Positions 1-5,845 of a stretch of 6,893 nucleotides of DNA are shown here, piece by piece. Both the position numbers and the translations under genes were made by a program. The notes under the pieces are model-generated. The model searched no databases, had not been told where the DNA came from, and was given only the letters and a program-made list of their open reading frames with translations. Numbering within the stretch: the first letter of the stretch is position 1; each line of letters starts with the position of its first letter. Origin of the DNA: an uncultured Fretibacterium sp. (GTDB lineage: Bacteria > Synergistota > Synergistia > Synergistales > Aminobacteriaceae). The stretch lies in the NCBI GenBank assembly GCA_905373185.1, contig CAJPSE010000087.1, positions 1-6,893 of the forward strand. The letters are read 5' to 3'.

Positions 1-162
1 CCCCTGCTCCGCCAGCCTAGAGGCATGAGGACGCCCGGCAACCGGATCCGATACCCCCTCCCCCAGGACGACGAGCCCGGGGAACTCCTCCCCTCTCCCG
101 TCGAACGCCTCGCGCAGAATCGCACCGCAATCCATTGCCCTCCCGGCCTCGACGTTCGTCAT
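1..162 (-). CDS. Transketolase-like C-terminal subunit, 5' part only (runs off the window edge)
   Basis: Only the first 54 codons are visible, read leftward from ATG at 162 and open to the edge. The segment REAFDGRGEEFPGLVVLGEG resembles the opening of split-transketolase C-terminal (pyrimidine-binding) subunits, where a REAFGEAL-like helix leads to a VVLDADL-like strand. The Asp expected after VVL is Gly here, so this subunit may be degenerate like its partner, but the key catalytic glutamate of the family (in the GIAEQ segment) cannot be assigned because the gene is cut. The ATG overlaps the stop of the N-subunit gene (ATGA, 162-159), which implies translational coupling. A second in-frame ATG at 135 follows a GGGAGG only a few bases upstream and is a possible alternative start. 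Family assignment rests largely on the neighbouring gene. Confidence 0.65.
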   Translation of the reverse strand, partial: MTNVEAGRAMDCGAILREAFDGRGEEFPGLVVLGEGVSDPVAGRPHASRLAEQG

Positions 163-992
163 GACGGCACATCCTCGAGGCCCCGAATCAGGAGCTCCGT
201 GATCTGGCTGTCCAAAACGCTCGCCTCGTCCAGGGGACACTCCCGAAGGGACGGGAGGCCCCTGCCGAGAACCGTCCGCGCCAGTACAACCCTGAACCGC
301 CCATCCGAACGATTCTCCAAACCGGAAAGGGACGATCCGGCCTCCTCGAGGGACGCATAATCGTGCCCATCCGCATGGGCGACGCGGCAGCCCATGGCGG
401 AGAGCCTATCCGCGGCCCAATCGCCCCCCCCCGGAGTCCCGCGGCCACAAGAGGGCGTTTCCGGACATTCCACGATCAGGGTCAGATTTTCCGGAGCACG
501 GACAGCGGCCAGGGCCTCCCAGGTCGCCCCCATCCCCAGTTCCTCCGCGCCCAAGAGGCAAAAAACATGTGCAGCGAGCTGGTCATCCTTCAAGGACAGG
601 GCGAGCCCCAGGGCGATCCCGGCACCCATCCCCGGGGCGCCGCAGGACACGTCGACGCCAGGGGTCCGCGGGCACTCGGGGGCCGCCTGGAGCAGGCTGC
701 CCAGGCGGGCATAACTCCAAAGCTCGTCACGCCCGAAAAAGCCGCGCTCCGCAAGCACGGCATACAGCGCCGGGGCGGCCGATACACGGCTGAGGACGAA
801 GCGGTCCCGGTTGTCCTCGTCCGCCCCTCCGGGGCCGGTCCGCAGGACCGCCCCGTAGAGCCAGACCAAAAGCTCGACTGCGGAAAAGGAGGAGAACAGG
901 CTCCCCGCACTTGCGTTTCTGAGCATGCCGACGATGTACCGGCGCACCACGAGGGCACGCCCCTGCAGCGTTTTCAACAACACGGGGTCCAA
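159..992 (-). CDS. Degenerate transketolase-like N-terminal subunit, probable pseudoenzyme
   Basis: The 277-residue product has the usual length of the thiamine-diphosphate (ThDP)-binding N-terminal half of split transketolases. Conserved scaffold is clear: NRDRFVLS (61-68), AAPALYAVLAERGFF (72-86), LGSLLQ (97-102), TPGVDVS (110-116), TWEALAA (157-163), ADGHD (207-211) and ARTVLGRG (238-245). Functional positions are lost. The GHPGG-like motif reads G-S-L-F-S (30-34), SKGHA reads SRVSA (68-72), QGHP reads QAAP (102-105), GQG reads GMG (121-123), the GDGE cofactor/metal motif reads GAEE (148-151), and the metal-binding Asn is replaced in ECP (175-177). Active transketolase chemistry is therefore unlikely; a structural, regulatory or altered role is inferred. 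The TTG start is chosen because it follows GGGGAGGGG with proper spacing and matches family length; a GTG start at 1265 would run back through the terminator and into the preceding gene. A four-base overlap couples it to the C-subunit gene. Confidence 0.82.
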   Translation of the reverse strand: MDPVLLKTLQGRALVVRRYIVGMLRNASAGSLFSSFSAVELLVWLYGAVLRTGPGGADEDNRDRFVLSRVSAAPALYAVLAERGFFGRDELWSYARLGSLLQAAPECPRTPGVDVSCGAPGMGAGIALGLALSLKDDQLAAHVFCLLGAEELGMGATWEALAAVRAPENLTLIVECPETPSCGRGTPGGGDWAADRLSAMGCRVAHADGHDYASLEEAGSSLSGLENRSDGRFRVVLARTVLGRGLPSLRECPLDEASVLDSQITELLIRGLEDVPS

Positions 993-1070
993 GAGACACC
1001 CCTCCCCTTTCCCGTGGACCGGAATGGCCCGCCCCTCCGGAGAACACGCGAGGACGCAGGCTCCGTTTTC

Positions 1071-1099
1071 AACATACGCACACGCAAAAAATTTTACAA
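1071..1099 (-). promoter_or_regulatory. Candidate promoter for the transketolase-like pair
   Basis: On the minus strand, TTGTAA (1099-1094) and TATGTT (1076-1071) are separated by 17 bases in a locally AT-rich patch. It lies just after the upstream terminator and about 80 bases before the TTG start, where a promoter is needed. The -10 matches consensus at four of six positions, so this is a position-supported prediction only. Confidence 0.45.
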
Positions 1100-1130
1100 C
1101 AGGGAGCTTCAGATAAAAAAGTCTCGACGG

Positions 1131-1166
1131 AAAAAGCCCCCGGCATCCGAACGGATGCTCGGGGGC
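1131..1166 (-). terminator. Rho-independent terminator after the hypothetical gene pair
   Basis: Read on the minus strand, the arms GCCCCCG and GCATCC pair with GGATGC and CGGGGGC around a four-base GTTC loop, giving 13 base pairs with one bulged A. A run of five T follows at once (1135-1131), with a second T-run shortly after. The plus-strand reading has no T-run, so it works in the minus direction. It lies 47 bases past the stop of the gene ending at 1213 and separates that gene from the transketolase-like pair. Confidence 0.9.
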
Positions 1167-1212
1167 AGGGCTTTCCGAAACGCCGCCGAGGGCGGAGGAT
1201 AACCGCCGCTTC

Positions 1213-2109
1213 TCACAGCATCGAGACGACCCCTCCCGGCTCCGGCGCGTAGCGGGCACGCTCACTCAGCGCCCGGGAGACGTCGTACTCCCCCCATACG
1301 GCCAGGAGCAGCTCCTTCAGGGAGAGCTTGCGGCGCTCCCGAACCTCTCCCCACAGGATCGGGGGGAAAAAGGCCCAAAGGTTGAAAGCCGCGCGCTCCC
1401 GCGTGCCAAACCGGGACAGGACCAGGTATCCCGAGCTGGGATTGAACAGGAGGAGAGGCACGGTGTTCTGGGAGATCATGTGCTGGAGGTCCTCCTTGGA
1501 GAACGACAGCGCCTCGAGCTCCGCAAGGTCCTTTTCCCCGGGGAGGTCGAGGATGGAAAACCATACCCGGGCGGGGGCGTCGGGATCGGAAAGCTTCGGA
1601 CCGGCCTTCAACCAGGCGCGGAGCCGCACCATGACATCGAACTCACCGCGGGCAAGCGCGAAGCGCAGGGCCCAGTACCCCTTGCGGAGGAGCTCGTCCT
1701 CCTCGAGAAAGCGGCTGAAGGCCCTCTCGTCCCGGAAGGGGACCCCATCCGCAAAGGCGGCGTTCCCCCTCATCAGTCCCCTCAGGATGAGGACCGCGGA
1801 GAGGTGCTCTCCCGGAGGTTCCGTCTGGGCCAGCAGCGCGTCCCGCAGACTGGTGACGAGCTTCGGCGGCAGCACCGTGACGGCAGCGCCGTCCACGGCG
1901 AGGGACAGTTCCCTGTCCTCATAGGGGAACAATTCCCGAGGTTCGTCGCCCGGCCTCCCCCATATCCAGCGCTCGGGGGCTCCCGTGGGAGAGCAGCCCA
2001 AAAGGTAGCGGTTGTACGGCAGCAAAACCATCACGAAGGGACCTCCAGGATCGGGGACCCCCTCGGGGAGGGACACCTGCGGCAATTGGGCCAACGTTCC
2101 ATCGGACAT
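1213..2109 (-). CDS. Hypothetical protein of about 298 residues
   Basis: I do not recognise this protein. From ATG at 2109 it is a soluble-looking protein with no signal peptide or clear membrane span. Visible features are an N-terminal hydrophobic strand with aromatic residues (FVMVLLPYNRYLLG), a middle helical region rich in Arg, Glu and Leu (about residues 120-180), and a hydrophobic segment with NPSSGYLVLSRFG followed by FNLWAFFPPILWG and a charged C-terminal helix. Codon use is GC-rich like its neighbours, with no internal stops over a long frame. The start is uncertain: ATG 2109 lies four bases after the stop of the small upstream gene, but TTG 2124 has a closer GGGGGAG, and the frame is open further upstream to at least TTG 2172. 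It is probably co-transcribed with the small gene and ends at the 1131-1166 terminator. Confidence 0.75.
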   Translation of the reverse strand: MSDGTLAQLPQVSLPEGVPDPGGPFVMVLLPYNRYLLGCSPTGAPERWIWGRPGDEPRELFPYEDRELSLAVDGAAVTVLPPKLVTSLRDALLAQTEPPGEHLSAVLILRGLMRGNAAFADGVPFRDERAFSRFLEEDELLRKGYWALRFALARGEFDVMVRLRAWLKAGPKLSDPDAPARVWFSILDLPGEKDLAELEALSFSKEDLQHMISQNTVPLLLFNPSSGYLVLSRFGTRERAAFNLWAFFPPILWGEVRERRKLSLKELLLAVWGEYDVSRALSERARYAPEPGGVVSML

Positions 2110-2113
2110 CAAT

Positions 2114-2374
2114 TCAAAGATCAAACCGCTCCCCCCCTGCTGAAGAAGACAAGACAACACCCGAAAAACCAAAACGCGCTTTCACCCTATACACTGGGAG
2201 AAGGAGAAGCGCTGATTCAATCCCTACCAAGTCGCAGCCTCCGGTAATGCGCTCCAGAACCTTGCCGGACATCTCCTCGAGCGTGTGCCGGACGTACTCC
2301 GTCATCCCTCCGGCCTCGCTCAGCGCCTCTAGACGGTTCTTGATCCCCTCGTACTCGGACAGGAGGCCCCTCAA
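2114..2374 (-). CDS. Small hypothetical protein with a coiled-coil-like N-terminus
   Basis: This frame of 86 codons (from TTG 2374) encodes a charged, helical N-terminus (LLSEYEGIKNRLEALSEAGG) followed by EYVRHTLEEMSGKVLERI and a more hydrophobic C-terminal half (ALLLLPVYRVKARFGFSGVVL). I recognise no family. The start is weakly supported: GAGG precedes TTG by five bases, yet the frame stays open to 2473 and the codons just upstream (NDLWERFAEYERDEAA) look equally coding and continue the same helix, with no ATG or GTG available. The true start may be a rare codon such as CTG 2452, or the 5' end may carry a frameshift. It ends four bases before the ATG of the larger hypothetical gene, so the two look like an operon. 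It is short and family-less, hence moderate confidence. Confidence 0.55.
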   Translation of the reverse strand: MRGLLSEYEGIKNRLEALSEAGGMTEYVRHTLEEMSGKVLERITGGCDLVGIESALLLLPVYRVKARFGFSGVVLSSSAGGERFDL

Positions 2375-2419
2375 GGCGGCCTCATCCCTCTCGTACTCCG
2401 CGAAACGCTCCCAGAGGTC

Positions 2420-2425
2420 ATTATA
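2420..2425 (-). promoter_or_regulatory. Consensus -10 hexamer upstream of the small hypothetical gene
   Basis: A perfect TATAAT lies on the minus strand at 2425-2420, about 46 bases upstream of the TTG start at 2374. The 17- to 18-base upstream position holds only GGTTTT or TGGTTT, so the -35 is poor. Activity is uncertain. If used, transcription would begin near 2413 and the TTG 2374 start would be favoured over any upstream start. Confidence 0.35.
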
Positions 2426-2472
2426 GCAAAGGGTAAGGACCCAAAACCACAGGCAATTTTTAGGAAGCGCCG

Positions 2473-2500
2473 ATTAAAACAAGAACGCATACCTTGCCAA
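2473..2500 (-). promoter_or_regulatory. Candidate promoter for the hypothetical gene pair
   Basis: On the minus strand, TTGGCA (2500-2495) and TTTAAT (2478-2473) are 16 bases apart; the -10 matches consensus at five of six positions and the -35 at four. It drives leftward into the small hypothetical gene, divergent from pckA. The TATAAT at 2425-2420 is an alternative. Confidence 0.45.
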
Positions 2501-2551
2501 AAGGAAATATGCAAAACGTCTGTGGGAAAAAAGCGCCAGCGCTTCCCTAGA

Positions 2552-2580
2552 TTGAGCGGAGCGCGAATGGGGAGTAAAAT
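2552..2580 (+). promoter_or_regulatory. Candidate sigma-70-type promoter of pckA
   Basis: TTGAGC (2552-2557) and TAAAAT (2575-2580) are separated by the ideal 17 bases. The predicted start near 2587 gives a leader of about 80 bases before pckA. The palindrome AAGCGC-CA-GCGCTT at 2531-2544 abuts the -35 on its upstream side, and a GAAGCGCC copy lies just past the predicted start, so regulation at this promoter is plausible. Confidence 0.6.
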
Positions 2581-2666
2581 AAAAAGTTGTCGAAGCGCCC
2601 CTTACAGGTTGTGGGCTTGTATCGGACCGCCGGCGGCGGAGCGACAAAAACAGAGGAGGAATGAGG

Positions 2667-4319
2667 ATGTCTACAATAGGGGCGTACGATGCGGAGAGCT
2701 TCAGGAAGGTGAACCGAACTCCGGTCCGTACGACGATAGAGACCCTGTTCTATGGAAACAACGTGAAGCGGGTGCGCGACCTGCGGGAGGCCTATGCCCT
2801 CGCGAAGGACAGTCCTGGAACGGTGGAGCTGACGGGCATGCCCGTCTTTCGGCCGGAGGATCTGGAGCTGCCCGCGGACGCCAACGTGCTGCTCTTCAAC
2901 GACGGCGCGGTGTTCGGCAGGACGGCCGCGGCGCGGCGCATCGTGGGGTATCCCGACGTCGACGTCGCCGCGATGGCGGGCGTGGTGCGCGAGGCGGTCT
3001 ACGGGATGCGCTACCGCAAGGTCTACACGGCGGACGCCTACGTAGGGCTGGAGGAGGACTTCATGGTGAAGGCCCACCTGGCCCTGCCCCAGGGGTTCGA
3101 GAACAATCTCTACAGCTGGATGTTCAACTTTCAGCACGACAACGCCCGCTATCGGGAGATGTACGCCCGGTCGCGCCGGGTCTCCGACGTGGACGGGGAC
3201 ATCTTCATCTTCGCGGACCCCGATTGGACGCATCCCGACTACCCGCTGGGGCTGGCGTTCTTCTCGCCGGAGGAGAACTGCGCCGCCGTGCTGGGGCTGC
3301 GGTACTTCGGCGAGCTCAAAAAGGGGACCCTGACCCTGGCATGGGGGATAGCCTCCCGCAACGGCTACGCCTCCTGTCACGGCGGGCTCAAGCGCTACTC
3401 CATGAAGGGCGGTAAAAAATTCGTCCTGGCGGCCTTTGGCCTGTCGGGCTCGGGCAAATCCACCATCACGCACGCGGCGCACGGCGGCAAATACGACATC
3501 ACGGTGCTGCACGACGACGCCTTCGTCGTCAACGTCCGCGACAAGTACGCCATAGCGCTCGAGCCCTCGTACTTCGACAAGGTCCAGGACTATCCCATCG
3601 GTTGCGAGGCCAACAAGTACCTAGTGACGATGCAGAACTGCGGGGTCACGGTCACGGCGGAGGGCCGGACGATCGCCGTCACCGAGGACGTGCGCAACGG
3701 CAACGGGCGAGCCATGAAGTCGCGGCTGTGGTCGCCCAACCGCATCGACCGCATCGACGAGCCGCTGAACGCCATCTTCTGGCTGATGCGAGACCCCACC
3801 ATTCCGCCGGTCCTGAAGCTGGAGGGGCCGTCCCTGGCCTCCGTGATGGGGGCGACCCTCGCCACGAAACGGACGACCGCGGAACGCCTCGCCCCCGGCG
3901 TGGACCCCAACGCGCTGGTCTGCGAGCCCTACGCCAATCCCTTCCGTACCTATCCACTGGGCCTGGACTACGAACGGTTCAAGCGTCTGATCGAGGACGG
4001 CGTGTCCTGCTACGTCCTCAACACGGGGGACTTCATGGGGACGAAGGTGCGGCCGGCTCATACGCTGTCGATCCTCGAGGCCATCGTGGAGGACAGGGCG
4101 AACTGGGTTCCCTTCGGCGACTTCTCGGGCATGAAAACGCTGGAGCTCCCCGACTTCAAGATCGATGCGCGGGACGAGGCCTACCGCGGCCAGCTCAGAG
4201 CACGCTTCCAGGACAGGCTGAACTTCGTCGTCTCCCGCGAGACGGAGCGCGGGGGCATGGACAGGCTGCCGGACGACGCCCGCGAGGCTCTGGAACGGGC
4301 CGTGGCCGAGATGAGCTGA
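2667..4319 (+). CDS. pckA: ATP-dependent phosphoenolpyruvate carboxykinase
   Basis: Interconverts oxaloacetate plus ATP with PEP, CO2 and ADP in the cytoplasm. The 550 residues are close to the usual 530-550. In order: GRTAAARRIV (84-93), matching the GRSPKDK substrate-arginine segment; TADAYVG (121-127); YFGELKKG (213-220), matching the YAGEMKKG lysines that contact metal and substrate; CHGG (237-240) with the metal-binding His; the P-loop GLSGSGKST (258-266), where GTGKT is more usual; HDDAF (282-286) with the metal aspartates; and an Arg-rich segment (348-363) before the conserved IFWLMRD-TIPPV strand. Catalytic residues therefore seem intact, though the sequence is divergent from the enterobacterial enzyme. 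ATG 2667 is preferred because GAGGAGG (2653-2659) is seven bases upstream; ATG 2661 abuts that site. No intrinsic terminator is visible after the stop, so some read-through into rnf is possible. Direction of flux cannot be told from sequence. Confidence 0.88.
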   Translation: MSTIGAYDAESFRKVNRTPVRTTIETLFYGNNVKRVRDLREAYALAKDSPGTVELTGMPVFRPEDLELPADANVLLFNDGAVFGRTAAARRIVGYPDVDVAAMAGVVREAVYGMRYRKVYTADAYVGLEEDFMVKAHLALPQGFENNLYSWMFNFQHDNARYREMYARSRRVSDVDGDIFIFADPDWTHPDYPLGLAFFSPEENCAAVLGLRYFGELKKGTLTLAWGIASRNGYASCHGGLKRYSMKGGKKFVLAAFGLSGSGKSTITHAAHGGKYDITVLHDDAFVVNVRDKYAIALEPSYFDKVQDYPIGCEANKYLVTMQNCGVTVTAEGRTIAVTEDVRNGNGRAMKSRLWSPNRIDRIDEPLNAIFWLMRDPTIPPVLKLEGPSLASVMGATLATKRTTAERLAPGVDPNALVCEPYANPFRTYPLGLDYERFKRLIEDGVSCYVLNTGDFMGTKVRPAHTLSILEAIVEDRANWVPFGDFSGMKTLELPDFKIDARDEAYRGQLRARFQDRLNFVVSRETERGGMDRLPDDAREALERAVAEMS

Positions 4320-4352
4320 AAGCACGTTCCCCGGAATTTTCTGAAGTTGTAT

Positions 4353-4358
4353 TATAAT
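4353..4358 (+). promoter_or_regulatory. -10 box of a probable rnf promoter
   Basis: A perfect TATAAT in an AT-rich patch (4337-4360) follows the pckA stop. No convincing -35 is seen at 16 to 18 bases upstream, so the promoter may need an activator or use another contact. The predicted transcription start near 4365 falls just before the first stem of the structured leader, which supports the assignment. Confidence 0.55.
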
Positions 4359-4370
4359 GAGGTCATTCGG

Positions 4371-4461
4371 GCCGACGGCCTCCCCTGGCTGTTGGCACCG
4401 TTTCTTGTCGACCAGGAAACGGTGCCGGGCGTGAGCTTCGGGGAGGATGGGGGAGGTCGGC
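4371..4461 (+). ncRNA. Structured 5' leader of the rnf operon, candidate cis-regulatory RNA
   Basis: Three perfect stems are nested: GCCGAC (4371-4376) with GTCGGC (4456-4461); CCTCCCC (4379-4385) with GGGGAGG (4440-4446); and GGCACCGTTTC (4394-4404) with GAAACGGTGCC (4416-4426) around an 11-base loop. The internal loops are asymmetric. A second GGGGAGG at 4450-4456 can pair with the same CCTCCCC, so two mutually exclusive folds exist. No T-run follows any stem, so it is not a simple terminator; control of translation or of RNA stability is more likely. It begins a few bases after the predicted start of transcription and ends 34 bases before rnfC. I cannot match it to a named riboswitch class. 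A protein-binding inverted repeat in DNA is an alternative. Confidence 0.55.
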
Positions 4462-4495
4462 TCAAATACAGTTTCATTTTGAGGGGAGTTTTAAA

Positions 4496-5845
4496 ATGAG
4501 ATTGCCGACGTTCAAGGGGGGGATTCATCCGCCCGACGGGAAGTCCCTGACGGCGGAGAAGACCGTTGAGGTCTTATCCCCCAAGGGGGATTTGGTCTAC
4601 CCGTTGTCCCAGCATCTGGGGGCTCCTTGCGCCCCTCTCGTCAAGCGGGGGGATCGTGTCCTGCTGGGGCAGAAGATTGCGGACACCGATGCCTTCGTCT
4701 CTGCACCGATTCTGGCGAGCGTCTCCGGGACGGTGAAGGAGATAGGGTTCCGGATGACGATTCCGGGCAGCTTCGAGACGTGCATCGTCGTGGAGAACGA
4801 CGGGCAGTACGAACACGCTCCGACGCTGTTGGAAGACCTGGGCCGAAAGCCCGAGCGCGGGGACTACCTCAAGCTCATCCGGGCCGCCGGAATCGTCGGG
4901 ATGGGAGGGGCCTGCTTCCCCACGCACGTCAAGCTGTCGCCTCCGGAGGGGCGCGTCATCCGATGGATAATCGTGAACGGCGCGGAGTGCGAGCCCTTCC
5001 TGAACTGCGACAATCGTCTGATGCTGGAGCGTCCCGAGCCCATCATCGAGGGGCTTGAGCTCTGCCTAGAGCTCTTCCCCGACGCGGAGGGCATCATAGC
5101 CATCGAGGAGAACAAGCCCAGGAGCATTGAACGGCTTCGCGGCGAGCTGTCCGAACACGACGGCTCGCGCATCCGCGTGATGCCCCACGCGGTCAAGTAC
5201 CCACAGGGTGCGGAGAAGATGCTGATCTGGTCCGTCACGGGCCAGGAGATCCCTCCCGGAGCCCTTCCCGCGGACGTGGGCTGCATCATCCTGAACGTCC
5301 GGACGCTCTATCACATCTGGCTTGCCCTCACTCAGGGAATCCCAGTCATGGACCGTATCGTCTCGGTCACCGGCGACGTGGTCTCCGACCCCAAGAACCT
5401 CTCGGTCCCGCTGGGGACCCCGGTTCGGGAGCTCGTCGAGGCCGCGGGCGGCTTCAAGGAGGATCCGGTGAAGGTCCTGGCCGGAGGGCCCATGATGGGC
5501 ATCTCCATGCGCTCCCTGGACGTTCCCGTGGTCAAGGGGACGTCCGGGATCCTGGCCCTCTCGTCCCGTTCGGCCGCGCTGCCCGTCGAGTCCAACTGTC
5601 TGCGCTGCGGGCGCTGCGTTGCGGCCTGCCCGATGCACCTCGTCCCGTCGGACCTGGACCGTGCGGTGCGCCGCAGGGACTACGCCGGGTTCGAGCGCGC
5701 CGGAGGCATGAACTGCATCGAGTGCGGCTGCTGCACCTACGACTGTCCCGCCTCGCGGTTCCTCACCCAGACCTGCCGCAACGGCAAGGCGGCCGTGATG
5801 GCCGAACGCAGAAAGCAAGCACAGAAGGGGGCGCAGAAGAAATGA
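4496..5845 (+). CDS. rnfC: Rnf electron transport complex subunit C
   Basis: RnfC is the peripheral iron-sulfur subunit of the membrane Rnf complex, which passes electrons between reduced ferredoxin and NAD+ coupled to Na+ or H+ export; RnfC is thought to carry the NADH/FMN site. The 449 residues show FKGGIHPP near the start (6-13), a lipoyl-like barrel region (about 35-100), the glycine-rich nucleotide motif GIVGMGGACFPTHVKL (132-147), NGAECEPFLNCDNRLM (161-176), YPQGAEKMLI (235-244), GGPMMG (330-335), and two [4Fe-4S] sets: C368-C371-C374-C378P and C407-C410-C413-C417P. A Lys/Arg/Gln-rich tail ends the protein; there is no long C-terminal repeat region as in some proteobacterial RnfC. GAGGGGAG (4481-4488) lies seven bases before the ATG. 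The stop overlaps the rnfD ATG by four bases. Confidence 0.96.
   Translation: MRLPTFKGGIHPPDGKSLTAEKTVEVLSPKGDLVYPLSQHLGAPCAPLVKRGDRVLLGQKIADTDAFVSAPILASVSGTVKEIGFRMTIPGSFETCIVVENDGQYEHAPTLLEDLGRKPERGDYLKLIRAAGIVGMGGACFPTHVKLSPPEGRVIRWIIVNGAECEPFLNCDNRLMLERPEPIIEGLELCLELFPDAEGIIAIEENKPRSIERLRGELSEHDGSRIRVMPHAVKYPQGAEKMLIWSVTGQEIPPGALPADVGCIILNVRTLYHIWLALTQGIPVMDRIVSVTGDVVSDPKNLSVPLGTPVRELVEAAGGFKEDPVKVLAGGPMMGISMRSLDVPVVKGTSGILALSSRSAALPVESNCLRCGRCVAACPMHLVPSDLDRAVRRRDYAGFERAGGMNCIECGCCTYDCPASRFLTQTCRNGKAAVMAERRKQAQKGAQKK

Larger units (their letters stand above)
2464..2599. repeat. Repeated GAAGCGCC-type motifs between the divergent genes, operator-like
   Basis: The octamer GAAGCGCC occurs at 2464-2471 and 2592-2599, with a near copy AAAGCGCC at 2530-2537 that forms a palindrome (AAGCGC, CA, GCGCTT; 2531-2544) immediately upstream of the pckA -35. 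The plus-strand arm GGAAGCGC (2463-2470) also has an exact reverse complement at 2539-2546. The outer copies fall near the predicted transcription starts of the two divergent units, with copies 62 to 66 bases apart. This resembles binding sites for a shared regulator, but the motif is short and GC-rich, so chance is possible. Confidence 0.35.

Noticed and set aside
1183..1195. Small CCGCC-GAG-GGCGG hairpin after the hypothetical gene
   Set aside because: Only five base pairs with no T-run; the adjacent strong terminator explains transcription end.
363..1202. Long plus-strand open frame opposite the transketolase-like gene
   Set aside because: Its product is low-complexity, rich in Arg, Pro and Gly, and matches no family. 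The minus-strand frame shows clear transketolase scaffold motifs, so this is an antisense shadow in GC-rich DNA.
993..1265. N-terminal extension of the transketolase-like gene to a GTG at 1265
   Set aside because: It would run through the intrinsic terminator and overlap the preceding gene; the TTG at 992 has a good ribosome binding site and gives the normal family length.
1480..2247. Plus-strand frame opposite the 298-residue hypothetical gene
   Set aside because: It has no recognisable domain and no ribosome binding site or promoter, and it runs against the terminator-bounded minus-strand unit.
2547..3512. Minus-strand frame over the start of pckA
   Set aside because: It is the complement of strongly conserved pckA codons, rich in His, Arg and Val in a shadow pattern, and covers the pckA promoter.
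4394..4426. Perfect 11-bp hairpin as a pckA terminator
   Set aside because: No T-run follows on either strand, and it sits inside a larger nested structure after a -10 box.
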